Positions 44,268-54,208 of a stretch of DNA of 64,000 nucleotides are shown here, piece by piece (within the stretch, counting starts at the first letter, position 1; each line of letters opens with the position of its first letter). The position numbers were made by a program, and so were the translations under genes. Under the pieces are notes generated by a model, which ran no database searches, was not told the DNA's origin, and saw only the letters and a program-made list of their open reading frames with translations. Source of the DNA: Microbacterium oleivorans (lineage in GTDB: Bacteria; Actinomycetota; Actinomycetes; Actinomycetales; Microbacteriaceae); NCBI RefSeq assembly GCF_023715745.1, contig NZ_JAMBOV010000003.1:496001-560000 (forward strand), written 5' to 3'.

Positions 44268-44324
44268 CCGCTCCGAGAGCCTCAGTAGACTCGACCGGGA
44301 ATTTCGAGGAGCGATTCGGAGAAC

Positions 44325-46337
44325 ATGAGCAGCGCCACGAACGTCGATGCGACCGCCGTCAACACGATCGATTGGCTCTCCGCCTCGGACACCACGATCG
44401 TCGTGCCGGTCTACCAGCGGCAGTACCGCTGGGACATCGGCGGGTGCGAGCAGCTGCTCGGTGACATCCGGTCCGTCGCGGCCACCGGCGACGGTCAGAC
44501 GCATTTCATCGGCTCCATCCTCTCGACGGCGAGCACCTCGGCGCACGACGACGCCCACCTCGTCCTGATCGACGGGCAGCAGCGCGTGACGACGTTGATG
44601 CTGCTGGTCGCCGCCCTCCACCACACCCTTCGGGACGACGACCCGTCACTCGCGGCCGAGCTCGAGTCGGTCCTCGTGCGCCGCGACGATCCGACGCGGA
44701 CCAAGCTGCGTCCTCACGCGGCGTGGGCAGACGTGTTCGAGAGCGTCGTCCTGGACCGCCGCTCCCCCGCCGACGAGGAGCGTTCGTCGCGCTTCGACGA
44801 CAACTACGCGTTCTTCCGGAGTCAGATCCGCCCCGACGAAGCCGCAGACATCTGGCGCGGTCTGCGCAAACTCGAGCACGTGTCCATCACGCTCGGCGCG
44901 GGCGCGAACGCTCAGCAGATCTTCGAGAGCCTGAACTCCACCGGCGAACCGCTCCGCGACCACGAGCTCATCCACAACTACGTCCTCATGGGACTCACGC
45001 ACGCTGAACAGAGCGAGATCGAGAACGAGTTCTGGCTCCCCATCGAACGCAACACCGGCGAGCAGATCGGGGCGTTCTGGCGCGACTACCTCGTGATGCT
45101 GACGGGTCGGGAGGTCCTCGTGGAGGGTGAGCGCGGCGTCTACGACGCGTTCCGTCACGAGTTCCCGCGCCTCGATCGCGACACCCTCCGCACACGCGCG
45201 CACCAATGGCGCGAGCTGTCGGAGATCTACAGGCTGCTCCTCGAGCCCGCGAAGGCGACGGATGCCGTTGCCTCCCGACACTTCGAGGCCATCAACACCC
45301 TGGGCCGCGGCATGTACCCTCTCGCGATGCGGCTGTACCGCGACCGCCTGCACGGTGAGCTGCCGGCATCCGATCTGTCACTCGCGCTGACCCACGTGGA
45401 GTCCCTGCTGCTGCGTCGGACCGTGGTGGGCCTGCCCATCGATCGGCTCGTCGCGAGGTTCTGCCGCGCGGCCGACGAGGGCATGGACGCCCTCACGCTC
45501 GCCATCGCCCGGATCACTCCATCGGACGAACGCACCCGGGTCGGTCTGCGCTACGGCGATCTGCCTCACGCAGGCTTCGTCCTCGCCCGTCTGGCGGGCG
45601 TCGAGGCGGATGCCGACGTCGTCCTCGAGCACGTCCTGCCCGTCGCGCCCTCGGACGACTGGACGGGAGACGGCGTGCGCCGGTGGGCGGACCTGAGCGA
45701 CGACGAGCAGAACGCCCACCGCGCGCTGGTGAACACGCTCGGCAATCTGACGCTCCTCGAGGAGGACGCGGCCGATCGCGTGTTCGACGCCTCGTTCCCC
45801 GAGAAGCGATCCGCGTACGCCTCGAGCGGCGTGGGATCCACGCGTCAGATCGCGGCGGCCGACGCATGGTCGACTGCGCAGATCACCGCCCGGACCGAGG
45901 AGCTGACCGCACGCTTCATGGCGACCTGGCGCCGACCCGGTGTCGTGGCGATCGACGATGACAACCTGACACCCATCCTCGACGCGAAGAAGCGACGCGG
46001 GTGGCCGCGGGGCTGGCAGCGCGAGTTCGACTACGTCGAGTACCGGGGCGAGCACTGGGACGTGCGGGACGTCCGGTACCTGTTCAACCGCGTCTTCGCC
46101 CGCCTCTGGGCCGACTCGCGTCAGAGCGTCATCGACTACAGCGCGCGCCAGGGCGGCCCCGTCTACCCGGCGATGGCGTGGAACGGTCAGTGGGATCAGC
46201 TGGGCGAAGGTCAGTACCTCTACCTCGGCTGGGATTCGAAGTACATGCTGACTGCCGTGCAGGGCGTGCTCGAAGAGGCCGGCTGGGCGTCGGAGGTCTT
46301 CGTCAAGTACTCCTACATCGGCGACGCGATGCGCTGA
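44325..46337 (+). CDS. DUF262/DUF1524 (GmrSD-like) protein
   Basis: 670 residues; CGGAG precedes the ATG. The N-terminal DUF262 domain has VPVYQRQYRWD (30-37), HFIGSIL and the nucleotide-binding DGQQR (83-87), later NSTGEPLRDHELIHNYVL. A DUF1524 HNH-like segment near residues 430-490 keeps LEHVLP and NTLGNLTLLEE, but the final Asn before FPEKR is replaced. The last 100 residues (from GWPRGWQREFDYVEY) are unrecognised. Relatives such as GmrSD cut modified phage DNA, so a defence role is possible. No partner gene is adjacent in its orientation. Confidence 0.82.
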   Translation: MSSATNVDATAVNTIDWLSASDTTIVVPVYQRQYRWDIGGCEQLLGDIRSVAATGDGQTHFIGSILSTASTSAHDDAHLVLIDGQQRVTTLMLLVAALHHTLRDDDPSLAAELESVLVRRDDPTRTKLRPHAAWADVFESVVLDRRSPADEERSSRFDDNYAFFRSQIRPDEAADIWRGLRKLEHVSITLGAGANAQQIFESLNSTGEPLRDHELIHNYVLMGLTHAEQSEIENEFWLPIERNTGEQIGAFWRDYLVMLTGREVLVEGERGVYDAFRHEFPRLDRDTLRTRAHQWRELSEIYRLLLEPAKATDAVASRHFEAINTLGRGMYPLAMRLYRDRLHGELPASDLSLALTHVESLLLRRTVVGLPIDRLVARFCRAADEGMDALTLAIARITPSDERTRVGLRYGDLPHAGFVLARLAGVEADADVVLEHVLPVAPSDDWTGDGVRRWADLSDDEQNAHRALVNTLGNLTLLEEDAADRVFDASFPEKRSAYASSGVGSTRQIAAADAWSTAQITARTEELTARFMATWRRPGVVAIDDDNLTPILDAKKRRGWPRGWQREFDYVEYRGEHWDVRDVRYLFNRVFARLWADSRQSVIDYSARQGGPVYPAMAWNGQWDQLGEGQYLYLGWDSKYMLTAVQGVLEEAGWASEVFVKYSYIGDAMR

Positions 46338-46340
46338 GCC

Positions 46341-46565
46341 TCAGTCTCCGTCGGCACCGTCCCCGCCGTCCGGAGCCGGAACGGGATCGACCGGGATCTC
46401 GATCCACGTCGCCGTGGTGGGCGACATGGAGAGCAGGTCCGGAGACCAGTCCGAGACCGCGGGCCCGTCCCCCAGCCGCTCCACGGGGTTTCGCGGCTCC
46501 ATCGGTTCGGCGGGGAGCCCTGCCCATTCCGACGGTTCTTCGGGTCGCTGCGTGAAGAGTCCCAT
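46341..46565 (-). CDS. Small acidic Pro-rich protein
   Basis: 74 residues, MGLFTQRPEEPSEWAGLPAE at the start and a C-terminus rich in Asp, Gly and Pro (IEIPVDPVPAPDGGDGADGD). No signal peptide or membrane segment. I think orthologues are common in Microbacteriaceae but know of no function. It ends 3 bases from the convergent DUF262 gene. No strong ribosome site is visible. The tRNA-Gln terminator lies upstream of it. Confidence 0.6.
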   Translation of the reverse strand: MGLFTQRPEEPSEWAGLPAEPMEPRNPVERLGDGPAVSDWSPDLLSMSPTTATWIEIPVDPVPAPDGGDGADGD

Positions 46566-46617
46566 GCGACCATTGTGCGCCTGTTACGCTGATCCGCGCA
46601 CCGGTTCCAGCAAAAGC

Positions 46618-46643
46618 AAAACCCCCGCCGGAGCGGGGGTTTT
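46618..46643 (-). terminator. Intrinsic terminator after tRNA-Gln
   Basis: Stem AAAACCCCCGC/GCGGGGGTTTT with a 4-base loop, ending in A/U-rich tracts on both sides, 8 bases beyond the tRNA gene. It is the most classical intrinsic terminator in the window. Confidence 0.85.
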
Positions 46644-46650
46644 CTTCTTG

Positions 46651-46722
46651 CTGGGGTACCTGGACTCGAACCAAGAACAACTGAACCAGAATCAGCCGTG
46701 TTGCCAATTACACCATACCCCA
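46651..46722 (-). tRNA. tRNA-Gln (anticodon CTG)
   Basis: Minus strand, 72 bases. Acceptor TGGGGTA pairs with TACCCCA; anticodon arm CTGATTCTGGTTCAG has CTG in the loop; T arm TTGGTTCGAGTCCAG. Discriminator G; the full CCA is not encoded. It lies 90 bases after gltX in the same orientation. Confidence 0.95.
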
Positions 46723-46812
46723 CCGGGTTTCAACCGGAGTCGTACCGAGGATCAAGCTTAGCCCACGGCACGGCCCCGGCCAAACCGGACGCGCATCCCG
46801 AGCGCGTCGGGC

Positions 46813-48327
46813 TCAGCTGCGCGCGGCCCGCAGCCGCTCGAGACGCTCGAGGGTGACGGGCTTGCCGAGGAGCTCCATCGATTCGAACAGCGGCGGCGAG
46901 ACGCGGCGACCGCTCAGCGCCACGCGCGCCGGGCCGTACGCGACGCGCGGCTTGAGGCCCAGCCCGTCGATGAGGGATGCCGCGAGTGCCGACTGGATCG
47001 AGTCGGCGACGAAGTCGCCCTCCGGCAGCGCCTGAAGCGCCTCGATCGACGCGGCGAGCACCTCCGCGGCGTTCGCCGGCAACCCCTTCAGCGCGTCCTC
47101 GTCGTAGGACTCGACGTCGCGGAACAGGAAGCCGAGCAGTCCAGGCGCATCGCCGAGCATCTGCATGCGCTCCTGCACGAGCGGCGCCGCCTTCGCGAGC
47201 ATCTCCCGCTGCGCATCCGTCGGCGGCGTGCTGACCACACCGGCGCCGACCAGGTAGGGCACCAGGCGTGACGCGAAGTCGGCGGGCTCCAGCATCCGGA
47301 TGTGGTCGCCGTTGATCGACTCGGCCTTCTTCTGGTCGAAGCGGGCCGGGTTCGGGTTGACGTCGACGATGTCGAACGCCTCGATGAGCTCCTGACGCGA
47401 GAACACGTCGCGATCGGCCGCGATCGACCAGCCGAGGAGGGCGAGGTAGTTCAGGAGGCCCTCGTGAATGAAGCCCTTCTCCCGCTGCAGGAAGAGGTCG
47501 GCCTTGGGGTCGCGCTTGGAGAGCTTCTTCGTGCCCTCCTCCCCCAGCACGAGCGGCATGTGCGCGAACCGCGGGACGAAGGTCGTCACACCGGCGTCGA
47601 TCAGCGCGCTGTAGAGAGCGAGCTGACGAGCGGTCGACGGCATGAGGTCTTCGCCGCGCAGCACGTGGGTGATGCCCATCAGTGCGTCGTCGACGGGGTT
47701 CGTGAAGGTGTAGAGCGGGATGCCGCCGGCACGGACGACGACGAAGTCGGGGAACGAGCCGGCCGGGAAGGTGACCTCGCCGCGGATGAGGTCGACGTAG
47801 GTCACGTCCTCGTCCGGCACGCGCAGACGCCACGCGGGCTCGCGCCCCTCCGCGCGGAACGCGGCCTTCTGCTCGTCCGTCAGCGTGCGGTCGAAGTTGT
47901 CGTAGCCGAGCTGCTTCGCGCGACCGTTCGCCTCGTTGCGGGCGTCGATCTCCTCGGCCGTCGAGTACGACTCGTAGACGGCGCCGCTCGCGATCAGCGT
48001 GTCGAGGACCTCGCGGTAGATGTCGTGGCGCTGCGACTGCCGGTACGGCTCGTGCGGACCGCCCTTCTCGACTCCCTCATCCCAGTCGATCTCGAGCCAG
48101 GTCAACGCGTCGACGAGCTGGCGGTAGCTCTCCTCGCTGTCGCGGGCGGCATCCGTGTCCTCCACGCGGAAGATCATCTTGCCGCCGGTGTGCCGCGCGT
48201 AGGCCCAGTTGAACAGGGCGGTGCGGACCATCCCGACGTGGGGGAGCCCCGTCGGCGAGGGGCAGAACCGGACGCGGACGTCGGAGCCGGAGGCGGTCGT
48301 GGTGAGGGGGTGCGGTGCAGTGGACAT
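46813..48327 (-). CDS. gltX: Glutamyl-tRNA synthetase
   Basis: 504 residues. Class I synthetase with the HIGH-like signature [10 protein letters not shown], the tRNA-binding [18 protein letters not shown], and the KMSKS-like [13 protein letters not shown]. Actinobacteria lack GlnRS, so this enzyme presumably also charges tRNA-Gln with Glu for later amidation by GatCAB; the adjacent tRNA-Gln fits. The start ATG 48327 has GAGGG just before it and a TAGACT element 8 bases upstream. Confidence 0.97.
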   Translation of the reverse strand: MSTAPHPLTTTASGSDVRVRFCPSPTGLPHVGMVRTALFNWAYARHTGGKMIFRVEDTDAARDSEESYRQLVDALTWLEIDWDEGVEKGGPHEPYRQSQRHDIYREVLDTLIASGAVYESYSTAEEIDARNEANGRAKQLGYDNFDRTLTDEQKAAFRAEGREPAWRLRVPDEDVTYVDLIRGEVTFPAGSFPDFVVVRAGGIPLYTFTNPVDDALMGITHVLRGEDLMPSTARQLALYSALIDAGVTTFVPRFAHMPLVLGEEGTKKLSKRDPKADLFLQREKGFIHEGLLNYLALLGWSIAADRDVFSRQELIEAFDIVDVNPNPARFDQKKAESINGDHIRMLEPADFASRLVPYLVGAGVVSTPPTDAQREMLAKAAPLVQERMQMLGDAPGLLGFLFRDVESYDEDALKGLPANAAEVLAASIEALQALPEGDFVADSIQSALAASLIDGLGLKPRVAYGPARVALSGRRVSPPLFESMELLGKPVTLERLERLRAARS

Positions 48328-48367
48328 CGCCCTCAAGTCTACGACCGGCGCCGCGCCCGCCCCGCGC

Positions 48368-49603
48368 TCAGCGGCGTGCGTAGGGCGACAAGACCGTGAT
48401 CGCGACGACGATCGCGAGGGCGACGAGGGCGAGCCCGCCGTAGCCGATGAGACCGAGGATGCCGCCGGCGAGGACGGCGCCGATCGCTGCGGACAGGGTC
48501 ATCGCGGTGTCGCTGCGCCCCTGTCGCCGCGGTCGCAGTTCGGTCGGGGTGGCCTCGGTCAGCAGCGCCGCACCGCCGACGGTCGCGGCACTCCAGCCGA
48601 GGCCCAGGAGCAGGAGGGCGACGAGCACTGCAGCCGGCGAGTCGGGGGCGACGGCCGCGGTCAGGAGCGACGCGGCGAGGATCCCCTGCCCCAGGAGAAT
48701 CGTCTGCAGCCGGCCCCACCGGTCGGCGAGGATGCCGAACACCGGCGACAGGCCGTACATGCCGAACACGTGCAGCGCGATCGTGACACCCACGATGGTC
48801 GTGACGTTCCGGGGGTCGAGGTGGGACAGGTGAACCGGCGTCATGGCCATCACCGAGGCCATCGTGACGTGGGAGCCGGCCACGGCGAACACGGCGTACC
48901 GCGCGACGACCGGCCGATCGGGCTCGTCGACCCGCGGCGCTCCGGGATCTCGGGAGCGGGCGATCTGCTGCGCGACCCTCAGCGGGTCAGGGCGCAGCGC
49001 CGCCACGTAGAGCACGAGGGCGAGCGTCTGCGCGACGATCGAGAACGCGTACGACCCGGTGAGGGGCGGCATCCCGAGCCACCGGCCGACGGCCTCGCCG
49101 GGTGTCAGCATGAGTGGGCCGACCACACCGCCGACGGTCGTCGCCCAGACCACGGTGCCGAGGTCGCGTCCGCGGCGCCCCTGCCCCGACAGGTCGGTCG
49201 CGGCGAACCGCGACTGCAGGTTCCCCGCGTTCCCGGCGCCGATGAGGATGACGCCCGCAAGCAGGAGAGGGAACGATCGCAGCGCGGCCGAGGTGATCAC
49301 GACGGCGATCCCGACCAGCGCCAGAAGGTTCCCCAGTGTCAGCGCCCGCCGTCGCCCATGCGCCGAGGCCAGACGGGCGAGCGGGATCGCGCAGAGCGCG
49401 GCACCGAGGGTGACGGATGCCGTCGCGAACCCCGACAGCGACTCCTCACCCGACAGATCCGCCGCCAGGAGAGCGCCGAGCGACACGGTCGCGCCGAACG
49501 CGACACCGCCGAGCACTTGACCGGCAGCGAGGACCGTGACGGTGCGTCGCTGGATGCGTGCGACGTCCGACGCCGTGGCGGAGAGTTCTCCTCCGTCAGG
49601 CAT
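48368..49603 (-). CDS. Major facilitator superfamily transporter
   Basis: 411 residues and about 12 membrane helices. MFS features include a loop-2 type motif [20 protein letters not shown] and a second-half [20 protein letters not shown] with ADRWGR. Substrate unknown; it looks like a drug/proton antiporter-type carrier. It overlaps the FAH-family gene stop by 8 bases (start ATGCC at 49603), so the two are co-expressed and it might move a related compound. Confidence 0.85.
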   Translation of the reverse strand: MPDGGELSATASDVARIQRRTVTVLAAGQVLGGVAFGATVSLGALLAADLSGEESLSGFATASVTLGAALCAIPLARLASAHGRRRALTLGNLLALVGIAVVITSAALRSFPLLLAGVILIGAGNAGNLQSRFAATDLSGQGRRGRDLGTVVWATTVGGVVGPLMLTPGEAVGRWLGMPPLTGSYAFSIVAQTLALVLYVAALRPDPLRVAQQIARSRDPGAPRVDEPDRPVVARYAVFAVAGSHVTMASVMAMTPVHLSHLDPRNVTTIVGVTIALHVFGMYGLSPVFGILADRWGRLQTILLGQGILAASLLTAAVAPDSPAAVLVALLLLGLGWSAATVGGAALLTEATPTELRPRRQGRSDTAMTLSAAIGAVLAGGILGLIGYGGLALVALAIVVAITVLSPYARR

Positions 49604-50363
49604 TCCGCGCCGTGTTGCGCAGGATGCCGAGACCCGTGATCTCCACCTCGAGCACATCTCCGGCGTGGAACTCCCCGATCCCTGCCGGTGTGCCCGTCAG
49701 GATGACGTCGCCAGGCAGGAGCGTGAAGGCGGCCGACGCGTAGGCGATGATGTCGGGGACCGAGTGGACCATGTCCGAGATCGGACCGTCCTGCCGGACC
49801 TCGCCGTTGACCCGCGAGACGATCCGCGCACCACCGTCGAGGTCGAACTCCGTCTCGATGATCGGCCCGAGCGGGCAGAACGTGTCGAAGCCCTTGGCGC
49901 GGGACCACTGGCCGTCGGAACGCTGCAGGTCGCGAGCCGTGATGTCGTTGCCGATCGTGTAGCCGAAGACGTAGTCGAGCGCCTTGTCGGCCGAGACGTT
50001 CTTCGCGACACGACCGATGACGACGGCGAGCTCGCCCTCGTAATCGGTGCGCTGTGACTGCGGCGGCCGCACGATCGCGTCGTCGGGTCCGATCACGGAC
50101 GTGTTGGGCTTGAGGAACAGCAGCGGCTCGCTGGGCGCCTCGCCCCCCATCTCGGCAGCGTGGTCGCGGTAGTTCTTGCCGACGCACACGATCTTCGAAC
50201 GAGGGATCGACGGCGCCAGAAGGGTGATCTCCGCAAGGGGGATCCGCTCCCCCGTCGTCTCGAACCCGGCGAACATCGGGTCGCCGGCGAGCTCGACGAC
50301 CTCTTTCTCGTCGATGATGCCGTAGCGGATGGCCTCGTTGCGGCTGTACCGGACGATGCGCAC
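49596..50363 (-). CDS. Fumarylacetoacetate hydrolase family protein
   Basis: 255 residues from a GTG. Family motifs: [19 protein letters not shown], metal ligands in [15 protein letters not shown] and the Asp in [13 protein letters not shown], and [20 protein letters not shown]. Members are hydrolases, isomerases or oxaloacetate decarboxylases; the substrate cannot be told. It follows ilvE by 3 bases, a position common in actinobacteria. Confidence 0.9.
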   Translation of the reverse strand: MRIVRYSRNEAIRYGIIDEKEVVELAGDPMFAGFETTGERIPLAEITLLAPSIPRSKIVCVGKNYRDHAAEMGGEAPSEPLLFLKPNTSVIGPDDAIVRPPQSQRTDYEGELAVVIGRVAKNVSADKALDYVFGYTIGNDITARDLQRSDGQWSRAKGFDTFCPLGPIIETEFDLDGGARIVSRVNGEVRQDGPISDMVHSVPDIIAYASAAFTLLPGDVILTGTPAGIGEFHAGDVLEVEITGLGILRNTARNA

Positions 50364-50366
50364 GGG

Positions 50367-51461
50367 TCAGCCGTCCAGCCGAGTGAGCCAGCCGTGGACG
50401 TCCTCGGCGCGGCCGTACTGGATGTCGGTGAGGTGCTGTCGCAGTTCGAGCGCGAGCGTTCCGGTGGGCTGCGCGTCCTCGAAACCGGAGGCCTTCAGTG
50501 CTCCGATCGGGGTCACCACGGCGGCGGTTCCGCAGGCGAAGACCTCGACGATCTCACCCGAGGCGACCCCGTCGCGCCACTCGGAGAGCGAGACCGCGCG
50601 CCGCTCGACCCGGTGCCCCCGGTCCTCGGCGAGACGGAGGATCGAGTCGCGGGTGATCCCGGCGAGGATCGACTCCGACTCCGGCGTCACGAGGGTGCCG
50701 TCCTTCATGACGAAGACGACGTTCATGCCGCCGAGCTCCTCGACGTTGCCGTCCTCGTCGAGGAAGACGACCTGGTCGCAACCCTTCTCGTACGCCTCCG
50801 CCTGCGGCAGCAGGCTCGCGGCGTAGTTGCCACCGGTCTTCGCCGCTCCCGTGCCGCCCTTGCCCGCGCGCGCGTAGTCCTCGCTCAGCCAGATCTTCAC
50901 CGGGGTGACGCCGCCCTTGAAGTAGGCACCCGCCGGGCTCGCGATCAGGTAGTAGGCGACCTTCTCCGCGGGACGGACACCGAGGAACGCCTCCTTCGCG
51001 AACATGAACGGACGCAGGTACAGGCTCTGGTCGGCGCCGGAGGGCACCCAGTCACCGTCCACCGCGATCAGCTCGCGCAGCGACTGGAGGAAGTATTCGG
51101 CGGGGAGCTCGGGCAGCGCCATGCGGCGGGCGGAGCGCTGCAGGCGACGTGCGTTCTCCTCGGGGCGGAACGTGTGGATCGAGCCGTCCGCGTGACGGTA
51201 CGCCTTGATGCCCTCGAAGATCTCCTGGCCGTAGTGCAGCACGGCGGCCGCCGGAGAGAGCGAGATCGGCCCGTAGGGCTGGACGCGGGGCCGGTGCCAG
51301 CCGCCCTTCGACGACCAGCAGATGTCGACCATGTGGTCGGTGAAGTTCGTGCCGAAGCCGGGGTTCGCGAGGATCTCCTCGCGGGTGGAAGGGGATGCCG
51401 CAGCCAGGTTCTTCGTCACCGAGAAGGTGAGGGGGGCTGCGGTCGAGTCGGTGAGGGTCAT
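50367..51461 (-). CDS. ilvE: Branched-chain amino acid aminotransferase
   Basis: 364 residues, class IV PLP fold. The PLP lysine is in AAKTGGNYAASLLPQ region and the strand EELGGMNVVFVM and GITRDSILRLAED are typical. It performs the final transamination for leucine, isoleucine and valine. AGGA precedes the ATG at 51461. A TAATCT -10 overlaps the leuB stop codon and a 12-codon ORF fills the leader, so it seems to have its own promoter besides leuB read-through. Confidence 0.96.
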   Translation of the reverse strand: MTLTDSTAAPLTFSVTKNLAAASPSTREEILANPGFGTNFTDHMVDICWSSKGGWHRPRVQPYGPISLSPAAAVLHYGQEIFEGIKAYRHADGSIHTFRPEENARRLQRSARRMALPELPAEYFLQSLRELIAVDGDWVPSGADQSLYLRPFMFAKEAFLGVRPAEKVAYYLIASPAGAYFKGGVTPVKIWLSEDYARAGKGGTGAAKTGGNYAASLLPQAEAYEKGCDQVVFLDEDGNVEELGGMNVVFVMKDGTLVTPESESILAGITRDSILRLAEDRGHRVERRAVSLSEWRDGVASGEIVEVFACGTAAVVTPIGALKASGFEDAQPTGTLALELRQHLTDIQYGRAEDVHGWLTRLDG

Positions 51462-51462
51462 G

Positions 51463-51501
51463 TCAGTCCTGTTCCTCGCGCGGCGTCTGCGCGGCGCGCA
51501 T
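51463..51501 (-). CDS. Candidate 12-residue upstream ORF of ilvE
   Basis: ATG at 51501, six bases after TAATCT (51513-51508), encodes MRAAQTPREEQD and stops one base before the ilvE ATG. The geometry is that of a leaderless message, but it has no Leu, Ile or Val codon, so it would work by coupling rather than by amino acid sensing, if it is real. Confidence 0.35.
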   Translation of the reverse strand: MRAAQTPREEQD

Positions 51502-51510
51502 CCACTCAGA

Positions 51511-52563
51511 TTACGCCCGGAGGCGTGCGGTGATGGCGTCGCCGACCTGCGCGGTCGTGCGTGCGGAGCCGTCCCTGGTCGCGATGTCCTCCCGGGCCGC
51601 GCGGGTGACGCGCTCGGCCTCGTCGCTCAGCCCGAGGTGTTCGAGCAGCAGGGCGACGGAGAGGATCGCAGCGGTGGGATCGGCGATCTGCTGTCCGGCG
51701 ATGTCGGGCGCGGAGCCGTGCACGGGCTCGAACATCGACGGGAACGCGCCGTCGGGGTTGATGTTCCCCGAAGCGGCGAGGCCGATGCCTCCGGTGACGG
51801 CGCCGGCCAAGTCGGTCAGGATGTCCCCGAAGAGGTTGTCGGTGACGATCACATCGAAGCGGCCCGGGTTCGTGACCAGGAAGATCGTCGCCGCGTCGAC
51901 GTGGAGATAGTCTACGGCCACGCCGGGGAAGTCCTGTGCCACCTCGTCGACGATGCGCTTCCACATCCCGCCGGCGTGGACGAGCACGTTCGTCTTGTGC
52001 ACGAGTGTCAGCTTCCCGCGACGCTTCTCCGCCTGCGCGAAGGCGAAGCGGACGACCCGTTCGACGCCGAACGCCGTGTTGACGGAGGTCTCGTTCGCGA
52101 TCTCGTGGGACGTGCCCGTGCGGATGGAGCCGCCGTTGCCGACGTAAGGTCCCTCGGTTCCCTCGCGGACGACGACGAAGTCGATCTCGCCCGGCGCGGC
52201 GAGCGGGCCGGAGGCACCCGGGTAGAGGACGGACGGGCGCAGGTTGACGTAGTGGTCGAGTGCGAAGCGCAGCGTGAGCAGGAGGCCACGCTCGATATTG
52301 GCGTCCTTCAGGCGCGGGTCCCCCGGCATCCCGCCGACGGCACCCAGGAGGATGGCGTCGTGAGAGGCGATCGCGGCGAGGTCGGCATCGGTGAGCGTGT
52401 CCCCTGTCTCGAGGAACCGCGCGGCTCCCAGCGAGAACCGGGTCTTCTGGAACGTCACCCCCGCGCCCTCCGTGACGGCATCGAGGACCTTCTCGGCCTC
52501 GGCGACGACCTCGGGCCCGATGCCGTCTCCGGGGATGACGGCCAGCTTCACGACGCGCGACAT
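51511..52563 (-). CDS. leuB: 3-isopropylmalate dehydrogenase
   Basis: 350 residues. Oxidatively decarboxylates 3-isopropylmalate. Signature parts: [20 protein letters not shown], then [16 protein letters not shown] and [20 protein letters not shown] stands before ATG 52563. It is followed by ilvE, so leucine and general branched-chain steps are adjacent, while leuCD are 19 kb away on the same strand. Confidence 0.97.
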   Translation of the reverse strand: MSRVVKLAVIPGDGIGPEVVAEAEKVLDAVTEGAGVTFQKTRFSLGAARFLETGDTLTDADLAAIASHDAILLGAVGGMPGDPRLKDANIERGLLLTLRFALDHYVNLRPSVLYPGASGPLAAPGEIDFVVVREGTEGPYVGNGGSIRTGTSHEIANETSVNTAFGVERVVRFAFAQAEKRRGKLTLVHKTNVLVHAGGMWKRIVDEVAQDFPGVAVDYLHVDAATIFLVTNPGRFDVIVTDNLFGDILTDLAGAVTGGIGLAASGNINPDGAFPSMFEPVHGSAPDIAGQQIADPTAAILSVALLLEHLGLSDEAERVTRAAREDIATRDGSARTTAQVGDAITARLRA

Positions 52564-52595
52564 CGCTCTCCTCGTTCTGGGGGGACCCCGCGCGC

Positions 52596-54119
52596 TCAGT
52601 GCTCGGCGCGCGGAGTGCGGGTCCCCTTCAGCGTAGTGGCCGCGATGACGGCGGCGCAGACGACGAGGACCGCTCCGATGATCGAGGTCACACCGACTCC
52701 GGCGTCGAAGGCGGACGCCGCGGCCTCGACGACCCGGTCGCCCAGCGCACCCGGGAGTCCGTCCGCGACGGTCACCGCGCCGCCGAGCGTCTCGCGTGCG
52801 GCGGCCGCGGCGCCGGCTGAGAGCCCGTCGGGAAGGACCAGGCCGGAACGGTAGAGGGCGGTGAGGATGCCGCCGAGCACGGCCGTCCCGAGGACGGCCC
52901 CCAGCTCGTAGGCCGTCTCCGACACCGCGCTGGCGGCGCCCGCCTTGGCGGGCGGCGCAGTGGCGAGGATCAGCTCGTTGGAGACGGTCTCCGCCGCGCC
53001 GATGCCGACCCCGAGCAGCCCGAAGGCGGCGATGAGGGTACCGAGGGCCGCGGCATCCGTCGACACGGCGATCGCGACATACGCGGCGACCGACATGGCC
53101 AGAGCGACCGGCACCACGATGCGCGGCGAGACACGACGAGAGATCGGCACGACGGCGAGACCGGAGACGATCATGAGCGCGAGCCCGGGGACCAGCGCGA
53201 GTCCCGCCTGCAGAGGGCTCAACCCGACGATCAGCTGGAGGTGCTGCGTCACGAAGTAGAGGAAGCCGACCAAGGCGACGACGCTGAGGAGGTTGACCAG
53301 CAGTGCGCCGGTGAACGCGCCGCGTCGGAAGAGGCGCATGTCGAGCATGGGGCTCTCGGCGCGCAGCTGGCGGCGCACGAACGCCCACCCGAACGTCACC
53401 CCGACGACGACGAGGATCAGCGGAAGCAGCCCGGGCCCATGGACCGCGAACTCCTTGATCGCGTACACGGCGGGCACCATCGCCGCCATGCTGAGGACGA
53501 TGCTGACGGGATCGACACGACCCGGCTTCGGGTCGCGACTCTCGGGCACCAGGATCGGTGCCAGGATCAGCAACGGGACCAGCACGGGGACGGCGAGCAG
53601 GAAGACCGAGCCCCAGGCGAAGTGCTCGAGCAGCACGCCACCGACGATCGGACCCAGCGCAGAGCCGGCGGAGAACATCGACGCCCACACCGCGATCGCC
53701 AGCCGACGCTGGTCACGGTCGGTGAAGATGCTGCGAAGCAGCGACATCGTCGAGGGCATGAGCATCGCCCCGAACAGTCCCATCGTGGCGCGGGCGGCGA
53801 TGAGCAGCTCCGCCGACGGCGCGAAGGCGGCCAGCGCCGACACGGTGGCGAACCCGGTGGCACCGATCATCAGCAGTCGACGGCGCCCGAACCGGTCCCC
53901 CAGCGACCCCATCGTGACGAGGAGTCCCGCGAGGACGAGCGGGTAGACGTCGATGATCCACAGCTGCTGCGCGCTCGTCGGCGTGAGGTCGCGCGCGATC
54001 TCGGGCAGCGCGAAGCTGAGCACCGTGTTGTCGACCGACACCAGGAGCACCGGCAGCATCAGCACCGCCAGCGCGGCCCATCCGCGCCAGCCCTGGCGTC
54101 TGCCGGCCGCGTCGGCCAT
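52596..54119 (-). CDS. DHA2-family multidrug efflux transporter
   Basis: 507 residues from ATG 54119 (GGAAGAG upstream; ATGs at 54143/54146 would add 8-9 residues). About 14 membrane helices, typical of the DHA2 (14-TMS) proton antiporters. Motif A reads [20 protein letters not shown] and motif C is near [16 protein letters not shown]. It is divergent from a TetR gene that likely represses it. Substrates of related pumps are lipophilic cations and antibiotics. Confidence 0.92.
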   Translation of the reverse strand: MADAAGRRQGWRGWAALAVLMLPVLLVSVDNTVLSFALPEIARDLTPTSAQQLWIIDVYPLVLAGLLVTMGSLGDRFGRRRLLMIGATGFATVSALAAFAPSAELLIAARATMGLFGAMLMPSTMSLLRSIFTDRDQRRLAIAVWASMFSAGSALGPIVGGVLLEHFAWGSVFLLAVPVLVPLLILAPILVPESRDPKPGRVDPVSIVLSMAAMVPAVYAIKEFAVHGPGLLPLILVVVGVTFGWAFVRRQLRAESPMLDMRLFRRGAFTGALLVNLLSVVALVGFLYFVTQHLQLIVGLSPLQAGLALVPGLALMIVSGLAVVPISRRVSPRIVVPVALAMSVAAYVAIAVSTDAAALGTLIAAFGLLGVGIGAAETVSNELILATAPPAKAGAASAVSETAYELGAVLGTAVLGGILTALYRSGLVLPDGLSAGAAAAARETLGGAVTVADGLPGALGDRVVEAAASAFDAGVGVTSIIGAVLVVCAAVIAATTLKGTRTPRAEH

Positions 54120-54149
54120 GCGGATCTCTTCCGTCAGAGTCATCATAAG

Positions 54150-54172
54150 TACACCGTCCAGCCGGTATAGTA
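54150..54172. promoter_or_regulatory. Shared promoter/operator between the DHA2 pump and tetR
   Basis: The plus strand holds TATAGT (54166-54171) and the minus strand TACTAT (54172-54167) over almost the same bases, so both divergent genes may use one -10 region. A partial palindrome, ACCG-TCCAGC-CGGT (54153-54166), adjoins it and is a candidate TetR site. Confidence 0.45.
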
Positions 54173-54208
54173 ACAGAATCGGCGATGCGTCCGCGAGAGG
54201 ATCGAGGC

